Source: Nothophaeocryptopus gaeumannii (Eukaryota > Ascomycota > Dothideomycetes > Mycosphaerellales > Mycosphaerellaceae). From it: a DNA stretch of 64,000 nt. The stretch lies in NCBI GenBank assembly GCA_031771865.1, contig JASISA010000001.1, positions 310,001 through 374,000 of the forward strand. The letters run 5' to 3'. Below are positions 1-9,968 of the stretch, in pieces. Both the position numbers and the translations under genes were made by a program. Numbering within the stretch: position 1 is the stretch's first letter; every line of letters starts with the position of its first letter. The notes under the pieces are model-generated. The model searched no databases, was not told where the DNA came from, and saw only the letters and a list, made by a program, of their open reading frames with translations.

Positions 1-1
1 C

Positions 2-1105
2 TTCGATCGAGGCATGGTCTCCGCACCATATGGGCTGCAAAGCGACTGTCCCGGACCAGTTCACATCCACGACGACGACCTTGACCAAGAAACACTTCAC
101 CTCCCAGCTCTCCGCCGCTTCAACGAATTCACACCAACTTCTTTTCTTTGCGTATCCGCCGAATCTCTTCAACTCCGCGCCACCCTGAACACATATCTCA
201 ACAACATCCGCCAACCCGTCTCTTTCGAAGAGTCCAAGCGCTACACCGATGAGATTGAAGCCCACCTCCAAGCCATACCCGATTGGACAGGGTCTAGCTC
301 CGAAGTCCCCAAGGCCCTCCTCTCCATCAACCTCCGCCAATACATGCTCGTCCTGCACGACCGACAAATCCGCACAGCCGATACGAAAGCCGAGAAGGAC
401 TTCTCCCGTATGATCCTTGTAGAGACAGCAACCAAAATGATCGAAGCCCACAAATTCGTCACATCCAAAGGCTGCTACGCCCTCGAACTCCTTTGCTACG
501 ACCAACTTCGCGCCGCGCTCTCGCTCTGCCACATCTCCGCCACGAACCCTCACGCCGACGATCCCCTCGGCCGCGCCATCGACGACGCAGCCTATCGACT
601 CGTTCCCGAGGCGATCGAAATGCTGACAGATAAAGTGATACGATTCGGTCGTGAGCAGCGTCAACTTTGGATTCTGCTGGCTGCGAATGGATACATGAAA
701 TCGAAGCGAGATCCATCAAAACGTCTGGTTTATATGCAAGAAGCCGTGGACAAGATCACTCGTCCCTACTACAAGATCATGGCATGTCAAGAGGACGCAC
801 CGACAGAAGTCACAACAACGCCTACAACAGCTCCTCAGCCCAAAGAAATGTCCCAGGGCATGCTGGAGTACTTCCCACCGAACCCTGCACCATCAACAAC
901 GGCAGGAGCGGCAGGTGGTCAGAGTCGAGATACGCGAATGACAGGTGCCTTGGACGTGCCCAATCCGAGTTTGTTAGATCTGGATGAGATCGCAGCCTGG
1001 ACATTTGAAGATTGGAGCTTCAACCCAGCCGACTTAGCGGCCATCACCGGCCAGCCAGGTGGGTTTGCACCAGGGGATCCGTATAACATGCCGCAGAATA
1101 CATGA
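2..1105 (+). CDS. Fungal-specific transcription factor, C-terminal part (cut by left edge)
   Basis: The frame is already open at the window start, so the N-terminal part, including any Zn2Cys6 DNA-binding cluster, lies outside. The visible ~367 residues begin in FDRGMVSAPYGLQSD, followed by HIHDDDLD. This is the usual signature of the fungal transcription factor middle homology domain, where a Phe/Leu-Asp-Arg helix precedes a 'G-x-P-x-x-I-x-D-x-D' segment. The middle part is helix-rich. The end is low-complexity (Pro, Thr, Ala, Gly) and closes with an acidic/aromatic stretch (AAWTFEDWSF) that could be an activation region. By family the protein would be a nuclear regulator of transcription; no target can be inferred. 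Family assignment is fairly sure, specific identity unknown. Confidence 0.8.
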   Translation, partial: FDRGMVSAPYGLQSDCPGPVHIHDDDLDQETLHLPALRRFNEFTPTSFLCVSAESLQLRATLNTYLNNIRQPVSFEESKRYTDEIEAHLQAIPDWTGSSSEVPKALLSINLRQYMLVLHDRQIRTADTKAEKDFSRMILVETATKMIEAHKFVTSKGCYALELLCYDQLRAALSLCHISATNPHADDPLGRAIDDAAYRLVPEAIEMLTDKVIRFGREQRQLWILLAANGYMKSKRDPSKRLVYMQEAVDKITRPYYKIMACQEDAPTEVTTTPTTAPQPKEMSQGMLEYFPPNPAPSTTAGAAGGQSRDTRMTGALDVPNPSLLDLDEIAAWTFEDWSFNPADLAAITGQPGGFAPGDPYNMPQNT

Positions 1106-1829
1106 TCAAGAGAGTGACTGCAGCGAAAGAGCGATCTGGGGCGAATTTTATGAATTACGACAGCACTGTGTACAGAAATAGGACACCACGAACAGAGAGA
1201 TAAGCTAGCAAGCAGGCTGGGTTTCGCCAGTCGTCTTTCACTAGTCCCGAGTCAGAGAAATGTTTTGATAAGCGTTGATTGCGTTGTTCGAAGTGTGTAC
1301 TGCTACAGCGTTCTGCAAATACTAGTTTCATTTGAGACAATACCGTACTGTGCTTTCTTCCCGACTGCCCATGCCAAGTGTTCTGTTTCTCGTACAGCAA
1401 CCAATCTACCCTCCTGCGCTCCCCCCAAAAATTAGTAATCTGAGACCCCCAATCTCGCCTTCGCTTTCGCCTCAGCTGTCCAACCCAGTAGACCGATGAC
1501 TCGAAGGCTATCTGTGTTTTACGAAGTGCGAACTGACCGACAGCCCGCCATTTCGACCATCAATGCTTGCCATCATCCCTGTCACGGAGCGGATCTTGGT
1601 GACGCTCCGCGAGGTCGTTCGAGCCTCAGGCTACCACATTTCCCCTCACATCCTTCCTCTCCCACCGTGTTCTTTCTTCGATATACGTCGAGTTGAGTTG
1701 AGTTGAGATGATTCCCTTGTGGGCTTATCGATAATATCGTGTCTGATCCAGAGTGGTGTGTTCTTTCCAGAGTAGAGTTGTCCCGTGATTTGCATGCTGC
1801 TTGACTGCTTCGTCTCATGATTGCTTCAT
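1106..1829. other. Intergenic, no gene supported
   Basis: This stretch holds only short overlapping reading frames without recognisable domains. It contains a small GTTGA-type pentanucleotide run near 1690-1707. It probably carries the 3' ends of the two flanking genes, which converge here. Confidence 0.5.
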
Positions 1830-2090
1830 TCAGCGGTGACCATTCCGGGTTTGCAGTGCCTTGTCAAAAAGTTCACCGTTGTGGTGGCTGTTGTAGTCGG
1901 TGAAGTCGATCTCGGAGTCGTCAGAATCGGATGACATCGTTGACATGACGGAGTCTGCTCGCTTGCACTGTCTTGGGTTCGGCTTAGGAGTGACAGTGGG
2001 AGTGACAGTGTTGTACTTGGCGTCGTCTTTCGCAATGCGCTCAAGGAGCTGGTGGATGGTAAGCTCGTAGGTAGCCATCGTGGCTGTCAA
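1830..2090 (-). CDS. Small hypothetical protein
   Basis: Single-exon frame of 86 residues; the second Met (codon at 2078) gives 82 residues and has a better start context. The sequence is hydrophilic. It starts with a short amphipathic helix (ELTIHQLLERIAKDD), then a Thr/Pro/Lys stretch, then a Ser/Asp-rich acidic patch (MSTMSSDSDDSEIDF) resembling casein-kinase-2 target sites. No signal peptide or membrane segment is seen. I do not recognise a family. The composition looks like a real small fungal protein rather than a shadow frame, but it could be spurious. Confidence 0.4.
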   Translation of the reverse strand: MTATMATYELTIHQLLERIAKDDAKYNTVTPTVTPKPNPRQCKRADSVMSTMSSDSDDSEIDFTDYNSHHNGELFDKALQTRNGHR

Positions 2091-3057
2091 CTAGGTTGTT
2101 GATCGAAATGGGATGTGTGTAGTTAAGACGTGGGGCGGGCTTGATGTGATTGAGCTGGTTGCCTGGTGGTGAACAGAGAAATGCTTGGGTTGGACTTGGT
2201 CGAGCATTTGGCATGTCGTCGTATTATTTGTACACAGCGCTCTACTGCAGGGACACAGCCTACTTGTATATCCGTTATGCCATCTTATCTGATTGCGGGT
2301 TATAGATCAACCTCGCACGAGAGGCTAAAGTCCGCATCCCTGCCAAAGCTCCGTTACGGACGACTCCACGGATCCTCCGAACGGGGAATTCCTTCAACTT
2401 GCGCCGTTTCCGATAATCCTCCTGCGCCGCTAGGCAGCCAGATAGATAGTCGCATGTCGCAGCTTGCGTTTATTACTGAGTGGGGAAATGTCGTTCAGTA
2501 CTGGAGGCTTGGAGTCATCTTGCAGAATAGGCGCCAAGTCTCATACTGGGTTGCTGGACGCAGCCGAGCTACTAGACGGCTCAGCTTCGAGTTGTCATGT
2601 AGGGTGTGGGATGTCATGCAGATGGTCCACGACACCCACGAGCAAGATGCAGTTGCACTCTTCAGGTTGCATGCTTTGGTCGGGCGTTTTCGAGCGCATG
2701 CGCAAACAGTGTCAGAGCGAGTGCTGTCCAGCAGAGGAACAGAGACGCCGAAGAGACAAACACGGTCTTTCTGCTCGCCACAGCGGTGTCTCTATTTCTA
2801 CTATGATCGTCCATTCGTCCAGGGTGCAGTTGAGGATCCACGTGAGACGCCACTACGCAACTTCTCCAGGTTGCAGACGTGCAGTAGCTGTGCAACCGCT
2901 CGAGCAGGAGCTCCAGTCTGCAGGCCAGCAAGCGAACAATGCGCAAGCTGTCGAGAACAAAGATTTCTAGGGCAGAACGCGGAATAGATAGCAGGTCACC
3001 GCATTGATCGTACTAAACCTGCAGAAGTTGGCCTGATAGCTACACCTCAGCGCCAGT
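2091..3057. other. Gene-poor stretch
   Basis: Several overlapping frames of 60-270 residues occur on both strands, but none shows a domain, a consistent hydrophobic core or splice structure. They look like chance frames in GC-rich DNA. Confidence 0.4.
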
Positions 3058-4231
3058 CTAGTTGACGAGCTTGCCATAGAAAGGTACGCCGATAGCGCTC
3101 AACAGCATTCTTGCGTCCATGTCAGTGGCGGCGGAAGTGTGAACGATCACATGGCATCCCGGAATCATCTTCGGTGGATACCTGCAGTGGAGTCAGTAAA
3201 TTTGAACACTTCATACATTCGAAGGAATTTGCGGAAAAGTGCGGCTTACATGTCGTAGTTGACTTCAATCTCTGGGAATAGCGCAACTTCCTCGGGGGTC
3301 AATCCGAAGGCAATGTTTCCACTGCTGTCTCCAGAACTTCCCTTGACTCCCTTCCAGTCTTTGATCTTCGGCATCACAACATCAACCACTTTACTCATAA
3401 AGTGATACATGTCCTCGCCCCTAAGCTCGCATGTAACGCTGAGGCTTTGGCCTTGTCTGATGCCGAAATTCGCGACGCTCTTTCTGGTCTTGTGAGGAGT
3501 GGCGCGTATATTGGTGATGGCTTGCAATACCATGCCTGCGATATGCAAGTGAGCGCTGTCGGTGATGGCGCCATTGACCATGGTGTGCACTGTTACCCTT
3601 TCCAGCTTCGGTACGTTGCGGAAGGTGATAGGTTTCCTCAACAGACGCAGCACATCACCACCTCTGGGTCCTCGCAGCGGTCTGTTCTTGAAGTATGGAG
3701 AGTCTCCTACCCATTCTCTCAATCGTTGTCCCTTCTTGTGCGGTTCTGTGCCTGGAGGAAAATGGGTGTAGGAAAGGGTCATCAAGTCGGACGCGAGTGT
3801 GTCATTGTAGGTTTGTTCGAGTCGCGGGAGGGAGAACGGGCCAGGTTGGTATTCGCGCGATGCCGGGTCGGAACCTCGTGGAAGCTGATGGGGATGGAGA
3901 GGGCCGCGGTAGTACTTGGGAGGGCGGTATTGATATCTATGATGTGTGAGCGGCCATTGCCCTTGTCTCTTTGAAGAGAATCCCATTACCTGCTTGCAGG
4001 AAGTTGTGCCCTCCGCTTGCTCGCATTCTGCACTGGATTGAACTCTCCTACGCGAGGATCTGTCTGTTTCGATGAGGAGGATAGAAAGTCGGATGTCTCT
4101 AATTCATCCACCTTCTTGGATGCATCTCCAGACGCGTATCCACGGCATTGTGATGTCCAGACAGACGTCAATGGCTTCTCGGACAGTCGTAGACGGCGCA
4201 GAAATGACGTGGTGACCTCCTGCAAGACCAT
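3058..4231 (-). CDS. MRPL7: Mitochondrial large-subunit ribosomal protein uL5m
   Basis: Three exons (3990-4231, 3250-3936, 3058-3181) with introns of 53 and 68 bp give a 350-residue protein. The first exon encodes a basic N-terminus (VTTSFLRRLRLS) typical of a mitochondrial targeting peptide. The second carries the ribosomal L5 fold: the N-terminal L5 segment around 'VPKLERVTVHTMVNGAI', and the C-terminal L5 segment beginning at 'TPHKTRKSVANFGIRQG'. The last exon completes the conserved end (SAATDMDARMLLSAIGVPFYG), which confirms the splicing. In mitochondrial ribosomes uL5 sits in the central protuberance at the subunit interface. The ATG at 4229-4231 was chosen because it starts the only exon compatible in phase. 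A DNA transposon begins 129 bp upstream, so most of the original promoter has been displaced. Confidence 0.93.
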
Positions 4232-4360
4232 TGTGGTGGTGGTGGTGGTGTTGTTCGCGGCGTTGATGGAACTCGGTGATTTGGACTTTCTGTGTTCGGC
4301 AGCATCCGGTCGGTCGGCGCTTCAAGACCTCCGCGGCTCAGTTCTCAGAAGCTCCCACTA

Positions 4361-4408
4361 ACGTGTTTGATAAGCTAGTGAGACAGACAAGCTAGTGAGA
4401 CACTTTCA
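4361..4408 (+). repeat. Left terminal inverted repeat of the transposon
   Basis: This 48-bp repeat starts with ACGTGTTTGATAAGC and pairs with 6155-6202 with a single T/C difference at its eighth base. Inside it the 14-mer AAGCTAGTGAGACA occurs twice, 17 bp apart (starting at 4372 and 4389). The termini may therefore carry two tandem transposase-binding sites. Confidence 0.93.
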
Positions 4409-4457
4409 CAAGGTAGACAACTTTGAAATTCCATTTCTCATGCTATACTAGCTCAAA

Positions 4458-6101
4458 TTACATCAATGATGGATCAATTGAATGCTCAGAAGTCACTCTA
4501 TCTGATGAACATCCTCTTGAGTTGTGGCCCTGGATACCACACTTGCTACAGGTAGGTTTGGCTCTTGGCTGTAATCCAACCTGACCAACCAACTGCATTA
4601 CCTGCTGAGCCTGTGATTGAGCTACATCTCTAGCAGCCAATTCATCAGTATCTATACCAAGTGTAAGTCTGATTTTCTTCCTTAGGGCCCTATGAGACTG
4701 TAATTCTATAATAATAGTCTTCATATTGTTATGTTCAGCCTCCAGAAGTGTCATAGCAGCTTGTGATCTCTTGAATCCTTTGGATAGCCTATCCACTGCA
4801 TCCAGAATAGAGGTTGGTGAGCTACCTTGATGCTGAATAACCTTGTCTTTGATCTTGCTTGTATATTTCTCAATTTGTCTCTGGTTGTGAGGCGTAGTCT
4901 GTGTATCCAATGATGAACAAGGTGGTGGTGGAGTTGGTGGTGGAGTTGGTGTTTTTTGACGCAGTGTTAGCTTGGACAATACAGCCTGTGGATCCAATGG
5001 TAATAAGCCTGAGCCTCTAAAAGCACCTCTAATTGTCCTTTCAGTAAATGAATCCTCATAGGCAGGCCTGAACTCTGGAAGGAAGTCTTCTTTAATCAGG
5101 TAGTGGTATCCAACTATGCCAAGCCTTTGGATTCTTTTTGAGTATGCCTTCTTTAATGGACCAAAACAGGCAACATCCAAAGGCTGTAGAAGGTGAGAGG
5201 AGTGTGGTGGCATACAGAGAGTAATAATGCCTTGTTCCTGATAGAATGACTCAAACTCTGGAGTCATATGGCTATCATGGCCATCCAGAATAAGGAGCCT
5301 TTTGTAGCCAATAGTCCTATGCTTGGTATAGTCATTAAAGTGCTTGATCCACTGGACTGCATGGTTATAGGATGTCCAGCCTTTTGGACTAACTCCAAGC
5401 CTCCAAGATGGTGGAAGGCAATGGAACCAGGCCCTGTTCATTTCCTTTCCAGAGAAGATAACATATGGAGGTAGTGACCAGCCTTGTGCATTTACACAAG
5501 TAATAACTGTCTGCCACTGTGTTGAATCAGAAACCAAGGCCTTAGGTCGCTGCCTACGCTCTGTCGCAGTAACAACCATAGTATTCTGACAGTGTCCAAG
5601 CTTGAATCCACTCTCATCAAAGTTGTATATATCATGCTCTGTGATTCCGTGGTAGGTAATCATATTCTGAACAAGCCTGAACCACTCCATAATAACCTCT
5701 GGGTCCTCATTCTTAGCTCTTTGGCTTGAGAGTTTCCGTGATAACCGTGTTTCTAAGTCTGAGTGACGCTTGACAAAGTTATGAGCCCATCTTTGGCCAA
5801 CCTCTTGTCTATTCCGTGCCTTGAGTAATGAGGAGGCCCAGCTGCTGATTGTAGCCTGTGTTGGCGAGTAACCACGTGTATCCAGGTCCAGAATCTTCTG
5901 ATAAACTATCTCCTCTTCAATCAGAGTCAAGGCTCTGTTGTTATTTGGTGTACCAGCCTGTGGACGCGTTCCTCGTAGCCTCCGGCTAAGCGTATTGTGA
6001 TCGACTCTGTAGGCGGTTGCAGCACCTCGTACGCTTCGAAAACGACCTTCTCGATAGGCACAGATAGCTTGCTGTATAACTTCTTCATTTGGAGGTGCCA
6101 T
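4458..6101 (-). CDS. Pogo/Fot1-type DDE transposase with C-terminal zinc knuckle
   Basis: Single uninterrupted frame of 547 residues. The N-terminus is a psq/CENP-B type helix-turn-helix (GAATAYRVDHNTLSRRLRG), followed by a second CENP-B-like DNA-binding region (GQRWAHNFVKRHSDL). The DDE_1 catalytic core is recognisable by the usual motifs: first Asp in IYNFDESGF, second in LLILDGHDSH, third in HLLQPLDVACFGPLK. The C-terminus ends in a CX2CX4HX4C zinc knuckle (CSKCGIQGHNSRGC). By family the enzyme cuts and pastes the element at TA sites, bound to the terminal repeats. All catalytic positions are present, so activity is plausible; this is inference. Confidence 0.95.
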   Translation of the reverse strand: MAPPNEEVIQQAICAYREGRFRSVRGAATAYRVDHNTLSRRLRGTRPQAGTPNNNRALTLIEEEIVYQKILDLDTRGYSPTQATISSWASSLLKARNRQEVGQRWAHNFVKRHSDLETRLSRKLSSQRAKNEDPEVIMEWFRLVQNMITYHGITEHDIYNFDESGFKLGHCQNTMVVTATERRQRPKALVSDSTQWQTVITCVNAQGWSLPPYVIFSGKEMNRAWFHCLPPSWRLGVSPKGWTSYNHAVQWIKHFNDYTKHRTIGYKRLLILDGHDSHMTPEFESFYQEQGIITLCMPPHSSHLLQPLDVACFGPLKKAYSKRIQRLGIVGYHYLIKEDFLPEFRPAYEDSFTERTIRGAFRGSGLLPLDPQAVLSKLTLRQKTPTPPPTPPPPCSSLDTQTTPHNQRQIEKYTSKIKDKVIQHQGSSPTSILDAVDRLSKGFKRSQAAMTLLEAEHNNMKTIIIELQSHRALRKKIRLTLGIDTDELAARDVAQSQAQQVMQLVGQVGLQPRAKPTCSKCGIQGHNSRGCSSDRVTSEHSIDPSLM

Positions 6102-6154
6102 TATGTAAAATGGTGGAATAATAGACGCGTAAAATGGTGGTGGTGGACACGAGA

Positions 6155-6202
6155 TGAAAGTGTCTCACTAGCTTGTCTGTCTCACTAGCTTATCGAACAC
6201 GT
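6155..6202 (-). repeat. Right terminal inverted repeat of the transposon
   Basis: This is the reverse complement of 4361-4408, with one mismatch. It contains the same duplicated 14-mer and is followed directly by the TA target-site copy at 6203-6204. Confidence 0.93.
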
Positions 6203-6608
6203 TAGGTCCGGGTGTACCACTTAGTAAAGATCAGGTAAGTGCAGGTGCGGGTAGGACTGGAGTGGCTGGCTTGTGGCTTGTTCTAGAGTCTTGGACTTTG
6301 ATTCCTCGCATAGAAGTATTGTAAAGGCTACCGTACGAGATCATCAGCCATGCAGAGTGACACCACCATCCGAGAGTCCGGCTGCCGTGCTCCTCAGGTG
6401 GTGCTTCGTTCGCGGAATCTGACCGGGCGGCATCAGGCTCCGTGAGCAGAAAGAGAACAAGTGGACCAATCCAACAATTCGGCCGCCTGATGACTGTCAG
6501 TCTAGTCTGCTGTTGTCCACTACAGAGCTAGAGGCAGCCATCCCCTCCTCCGCCCCGCCTCGCCTCGAGCAGATCAACCATCAGCCTCACCAGCCAGCGA
6601 CTGCCCGA

Positions 6609-6644
6609 GCACACACGCACACACGCACACACGCACACACGCAC
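6609..6644. repeat. Octanucleotide microsatellite (GCACACAC)n
   Basis: Four copies of GCACACAC plus a partial copy. It lies about 70 bp upstream of the ubiquitin protease start codon, probably in the promoter or 5' untranslated region, and could vary in length between isolates. Confidence 0.9.
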
Positions 6645-6714
6645 CTGCCCCCCACCAGCAGTCGTGCTTGCTGTTCGACAAACACCTGACACATGGAGCC
6701 GCGGTGACTTCAGC

Positions 6715-9564
6715 ATGAGCGGCGTTCACAGATTCCTCAGTCGGCGGGACAAGAAGAATTCGAGACACTCACATTCACCATCCAAAGTATGCCCCACCAC
6801 CGTCCATCTACCTCTCCTTACCGTCTTCCATGTGATTTCCTCCCATGTATGCTCTTAGCCTGCGAAACTCCCCTTCTCTCGCCAGCTTCACCTCACTGCT
6901 CGCGAGGCCGGCCAAGGCGCTTTGGAAAACGCGGGTTGCTACGCTCCTTGACCAGACTTGCTGCTTCAATGCTTAAGCACCTACATCAGAGAGCTAATCC
7001 GACCCTCACAGGACAAGGACAGCGAATCATCCCCTGCGAAGCCCGTACACAGACCCCACCACTTCGGTGGCATATTCGCTATCGAAGATGACCCGAAAGT
7101 CAAGCCCGACAAGGAGGAAGAGAGGAAGCTCACCGGCATCTTGGAGCGATTGCGCACATTCGGTATCCAGACTATGGGAGAGTCCAACGCGCGATATGCT
7201 CTGAGAATCACCAATGGGGAAGGAGACGGAGAGAAGGCCTTCAGGCTACTCATGCTCCTTCAAGAGACGTACGAGGGAATGGTCATGCCATACAAGCCCA
7301 ACATCAGGCTGGTGGGAGCTGTCAACCGGGAGTCAGTCACCTGCTATCTCGATGCCTTGCTCTTCGCCATGTTCGCTCGCCTCGATAGCTTCGAGGCAAT
7401 GCTCTACGACAGCTTCGACGACATCCCCCGAAAGAAGCTGGCTGGGTTACTGCGGCTATGGGTCAACATGCTGCGGACTGGTCGACTCATTACCACAGAT
7501 GTTACGAGACATCTGCAAGATGCTTTGGCAGAATGCGGCTGGGACGAAGCGTCCAGGCTTAAGCAGCAGGATCCGTCCGAAGCTTTCACATTCATCACTG
7601 GCCAGCTGGAGCTCCCGCTATTGACCTTGAAGATGGATCTTTACCATACGGGTAAGGAGGATCCTCAAGACGATCACAAGTTCGTCAATGAGCGCCTGCT
7701 AGAAGTTGCAGTTCCGGATGAACCCACAAATGGGAGCAGTGTCATCACTCTGGAAGACTGTTTGGAGCATTATTTTAACAACCGAATAGAGGTCAAGCGA
7801 CATCTTGAGAACCAAAGACGGAATACGCTGAAGTCGGCGGTCAGTCCGGTCGACGACCCCACAAAGATGGAAAAGGAAAAGGATTCAGGGATCCATGTGG
7901 AGATTGCGGAGGTGCCTCCCAGTGCGATGGATACCCCCATAGTACAAACGCCGATATCCGAGACACCTATTTTTCCATCCACGAGTAAAGATCCAGTGGA
8001 GAGAATACGACCCACGTCTGGCAGGAAGAGAGGAGATAGCATCTTCAGTCAGCGGAAGATCGAGCTGATTGGTATCGATCCAGAGAAGCTCAAGGAGGAT
8101 CCTCATGCACCGCCGGAGAAAGAGCGCAAGTTGAGCCTCAGGACAGAGGTCCTTATGCCCGCGTGGCAGTTCTTCAAGCTTCTTCCGTGGTACACAGACC
8201 ACATGCCAACATCTGATGCACAAGTCGCGGCCCACTTCTCCAAGAAGCGACCTGTTTTGGGTATCTGTCTAAAGCGGTATTCGTTCACCAACGTCGGACA
8301 AGCGCAGAAGCGAGACACCCATGTGGACATACCTTTGGAGATTGCGGTCCCCAATTTCGTGAGCGACGATAACATGGCGGAGGAAGGACCGCTCGTTGGC
8401 AACTTTCGCCTTTTGCTGCAATCAATTGTGTGCCATCGCGGCATGTCAACCCATTCTGGTCACTACATATGTTTGTGCCGAGGTACTGCATCGAACGCTG
8501 TACCGGAGAGCCAGCCTGGTAGTCGCAGAGGAAGCATCACGGACAGCGAGGACACTGAAGACCCTTGGATGCGCTTCGACGATCTGGCTAAGGATCGGGT
8601 CACCTACGTGGACATACGAGAGGCGCTCAGGCAAGAGATTCCTTATCTGCTCTTCTACCAGGTACAACCGATTGGCGATGACGGGCACTCCATGCACGAC
8701 CTGCCGACTTACGCCGAAGCGACATCACGCACAGCATCGGACGTCTTGACGCCGGAAGAGAAGCCGTATATCAATCCGTCCCTAGGCGGTTCTGAGAACG
8801 CCTTGGAGCAAATACCATCGCAAGCACTTTCTGAAGGGGCCCATATAGAGTCTGAGACCAATGACTGGGCTCCGATGTCTGGTAGACCAAGCTTGGACAT
8901 TATCACAGCGTTGGACGGTCCCCGCGGCCGATCTAGCTTCCAGGGCGACGAGCGACGAGGGAGCATTGCTTTTAATGAAGGCAGCTCCGGCAACGGCGGG
9001 AGTGTGGCAGGAAGCATCCGGACAGATCCGACTGCATCTATACCATCGACACCGGCCGAAGAATACCCTCCCAACGAGAAGAGTGCCAGTGGTTTCCTGG
9101 CCGTGGCGAGCAAGATGACCGGCTCACGACGAGGTAGTCGAGCGTCCAACGTCAAGAGCGGCAGTACCTCGAAGAGCAGACCCGTCAGCACTGGTCCGGA
9201 CGGCAGCAACTCGAACGGCCGCTTCAGCCTCAACATGACAAGATTGACGCAGAAAATGAGCCGGTCATCGGAGCCCGCCATTCCAGATGCTCAAGACGGC
9301 GCCACCACAGCAACTGTCACCGAGATCAGCGAGGATCCTAAGGGGACTACTGATGAAATTTCGACAGCTCGACATAGCACTGTCGTCCCACCTGGTAATC
9401 TCAGTGGGGATAGCATGGATACTGCGAGACCGAAGGACCATTCATTATTGCATCACAAGACGCCCAGCACTCCGCTCACGAAGAAGGAGAAGGCGGCCAT
9501 CAAAGCTGAGAAGCGCGCCTCACGAAAGGCTGGGCAAGGGGATCGGGAGTGTGTGGTTATGTGA
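6715..9564 (+). CDS. Ubiquitin-specific protease (USP/UCH family) with C-terminal CaaX box
   Basis: Two exons (6715-6786 and 7012-9564) give 874 residues. The first exon encodes only 24 basic residues (MSGVHRFLSRRDKK...). The 225-bp intron between the two is longer than most here. The USP fold carries a Cys box (NRESVTCYLDALLFAMF) and a His box (HSGHYICLCRG), and a following Asp-containing segment (PWMRFDDLAKDRV) completes the triad region. The catalytic domain is interrupted by a ~100-residue Pro/Ser-rich insert. After the domain comes a ~270-residue Ser/Thr-rich tail that ends in a Lys-rich helix and Cys-Val-Val-Met. A terminal CVVM is a canonical farnesylation signal, so membrane anchoring is likely (inference). 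By family the enzyme removes ubiquitin from substrates; which substrates is unknown. Confidence 0.9.
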
Positions 9565-9968
9565 CTACCTGGTCATTCTACTTGGGGGACACTTTGCAGC
9601 GTTGTTGCATAGCGAATCGTTGTTTGATTTGAGCGTGGCGTTTGGGCGCACCACGCCGCATCCATACCGAAGACGGGCTTGGACCCTTGGAACGACACCA
9701 GGGACGGAGAGCGTAGAACCAGGTGTAGATAACACGGATGCATACTTTCCACGGAAGGAGTAAATGCAAATGTCATCAATTTGCTACACAATGTCCTGTC
9801 TCGGCCCCAGAACACCTCTGTATGGTATCATGCTGCTGTCCAATGTTTAACAATTCATGATCCTGGCCATCCCAAACATCCACACACCCCGTTTTCGACA
9901 CGTTTCTCCTATCTGAACAAAGCATCTACATTCCTCGAGGCGGTCTTGAACGATCTCTCTCATTCATG

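Larger units (their letters stand above)
4359..6204. mobile_element. Fot1/Pogo-like (Tc1-mariner superfamily) DNA transposon, apparently intact
   Basis: The element runs from 4361 to 6202 (1842 bp) between TA dinucleotides at 4359-4360 and 6203-6204, the target-site duplication expected for Tc1/mariner elements. It ends in 48-bp terminal inverted repeats with one mismatch and carries one uninterrupted transposase gene. The outermost bases are ACGT, as in several fungal Fot1-type elements. The interior is visibly more AT-rich than the neighbouring genes. No stop codons or C-to-T decay is seen, so it has escaped repeat-induced point mutation and is probably a recent arrival. It lies between uL5m and the ubiquitin protease gene, which are transcribed away from it on both sides. 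Confidence 0.93.

Noticed and set aside
2166..2987. Overlapping plus-strand frames of 273 and 168 codons
   Set aside because: Neither shows a domain or coherent hydrophobic pattern, and both overlap open frames on the other strand.
6609..6644. CRISPR-like tandem repeat
   Set aside because: The 8-bp units are contiguous without spacers, and the organism is a fungus; it is a microsatellite.
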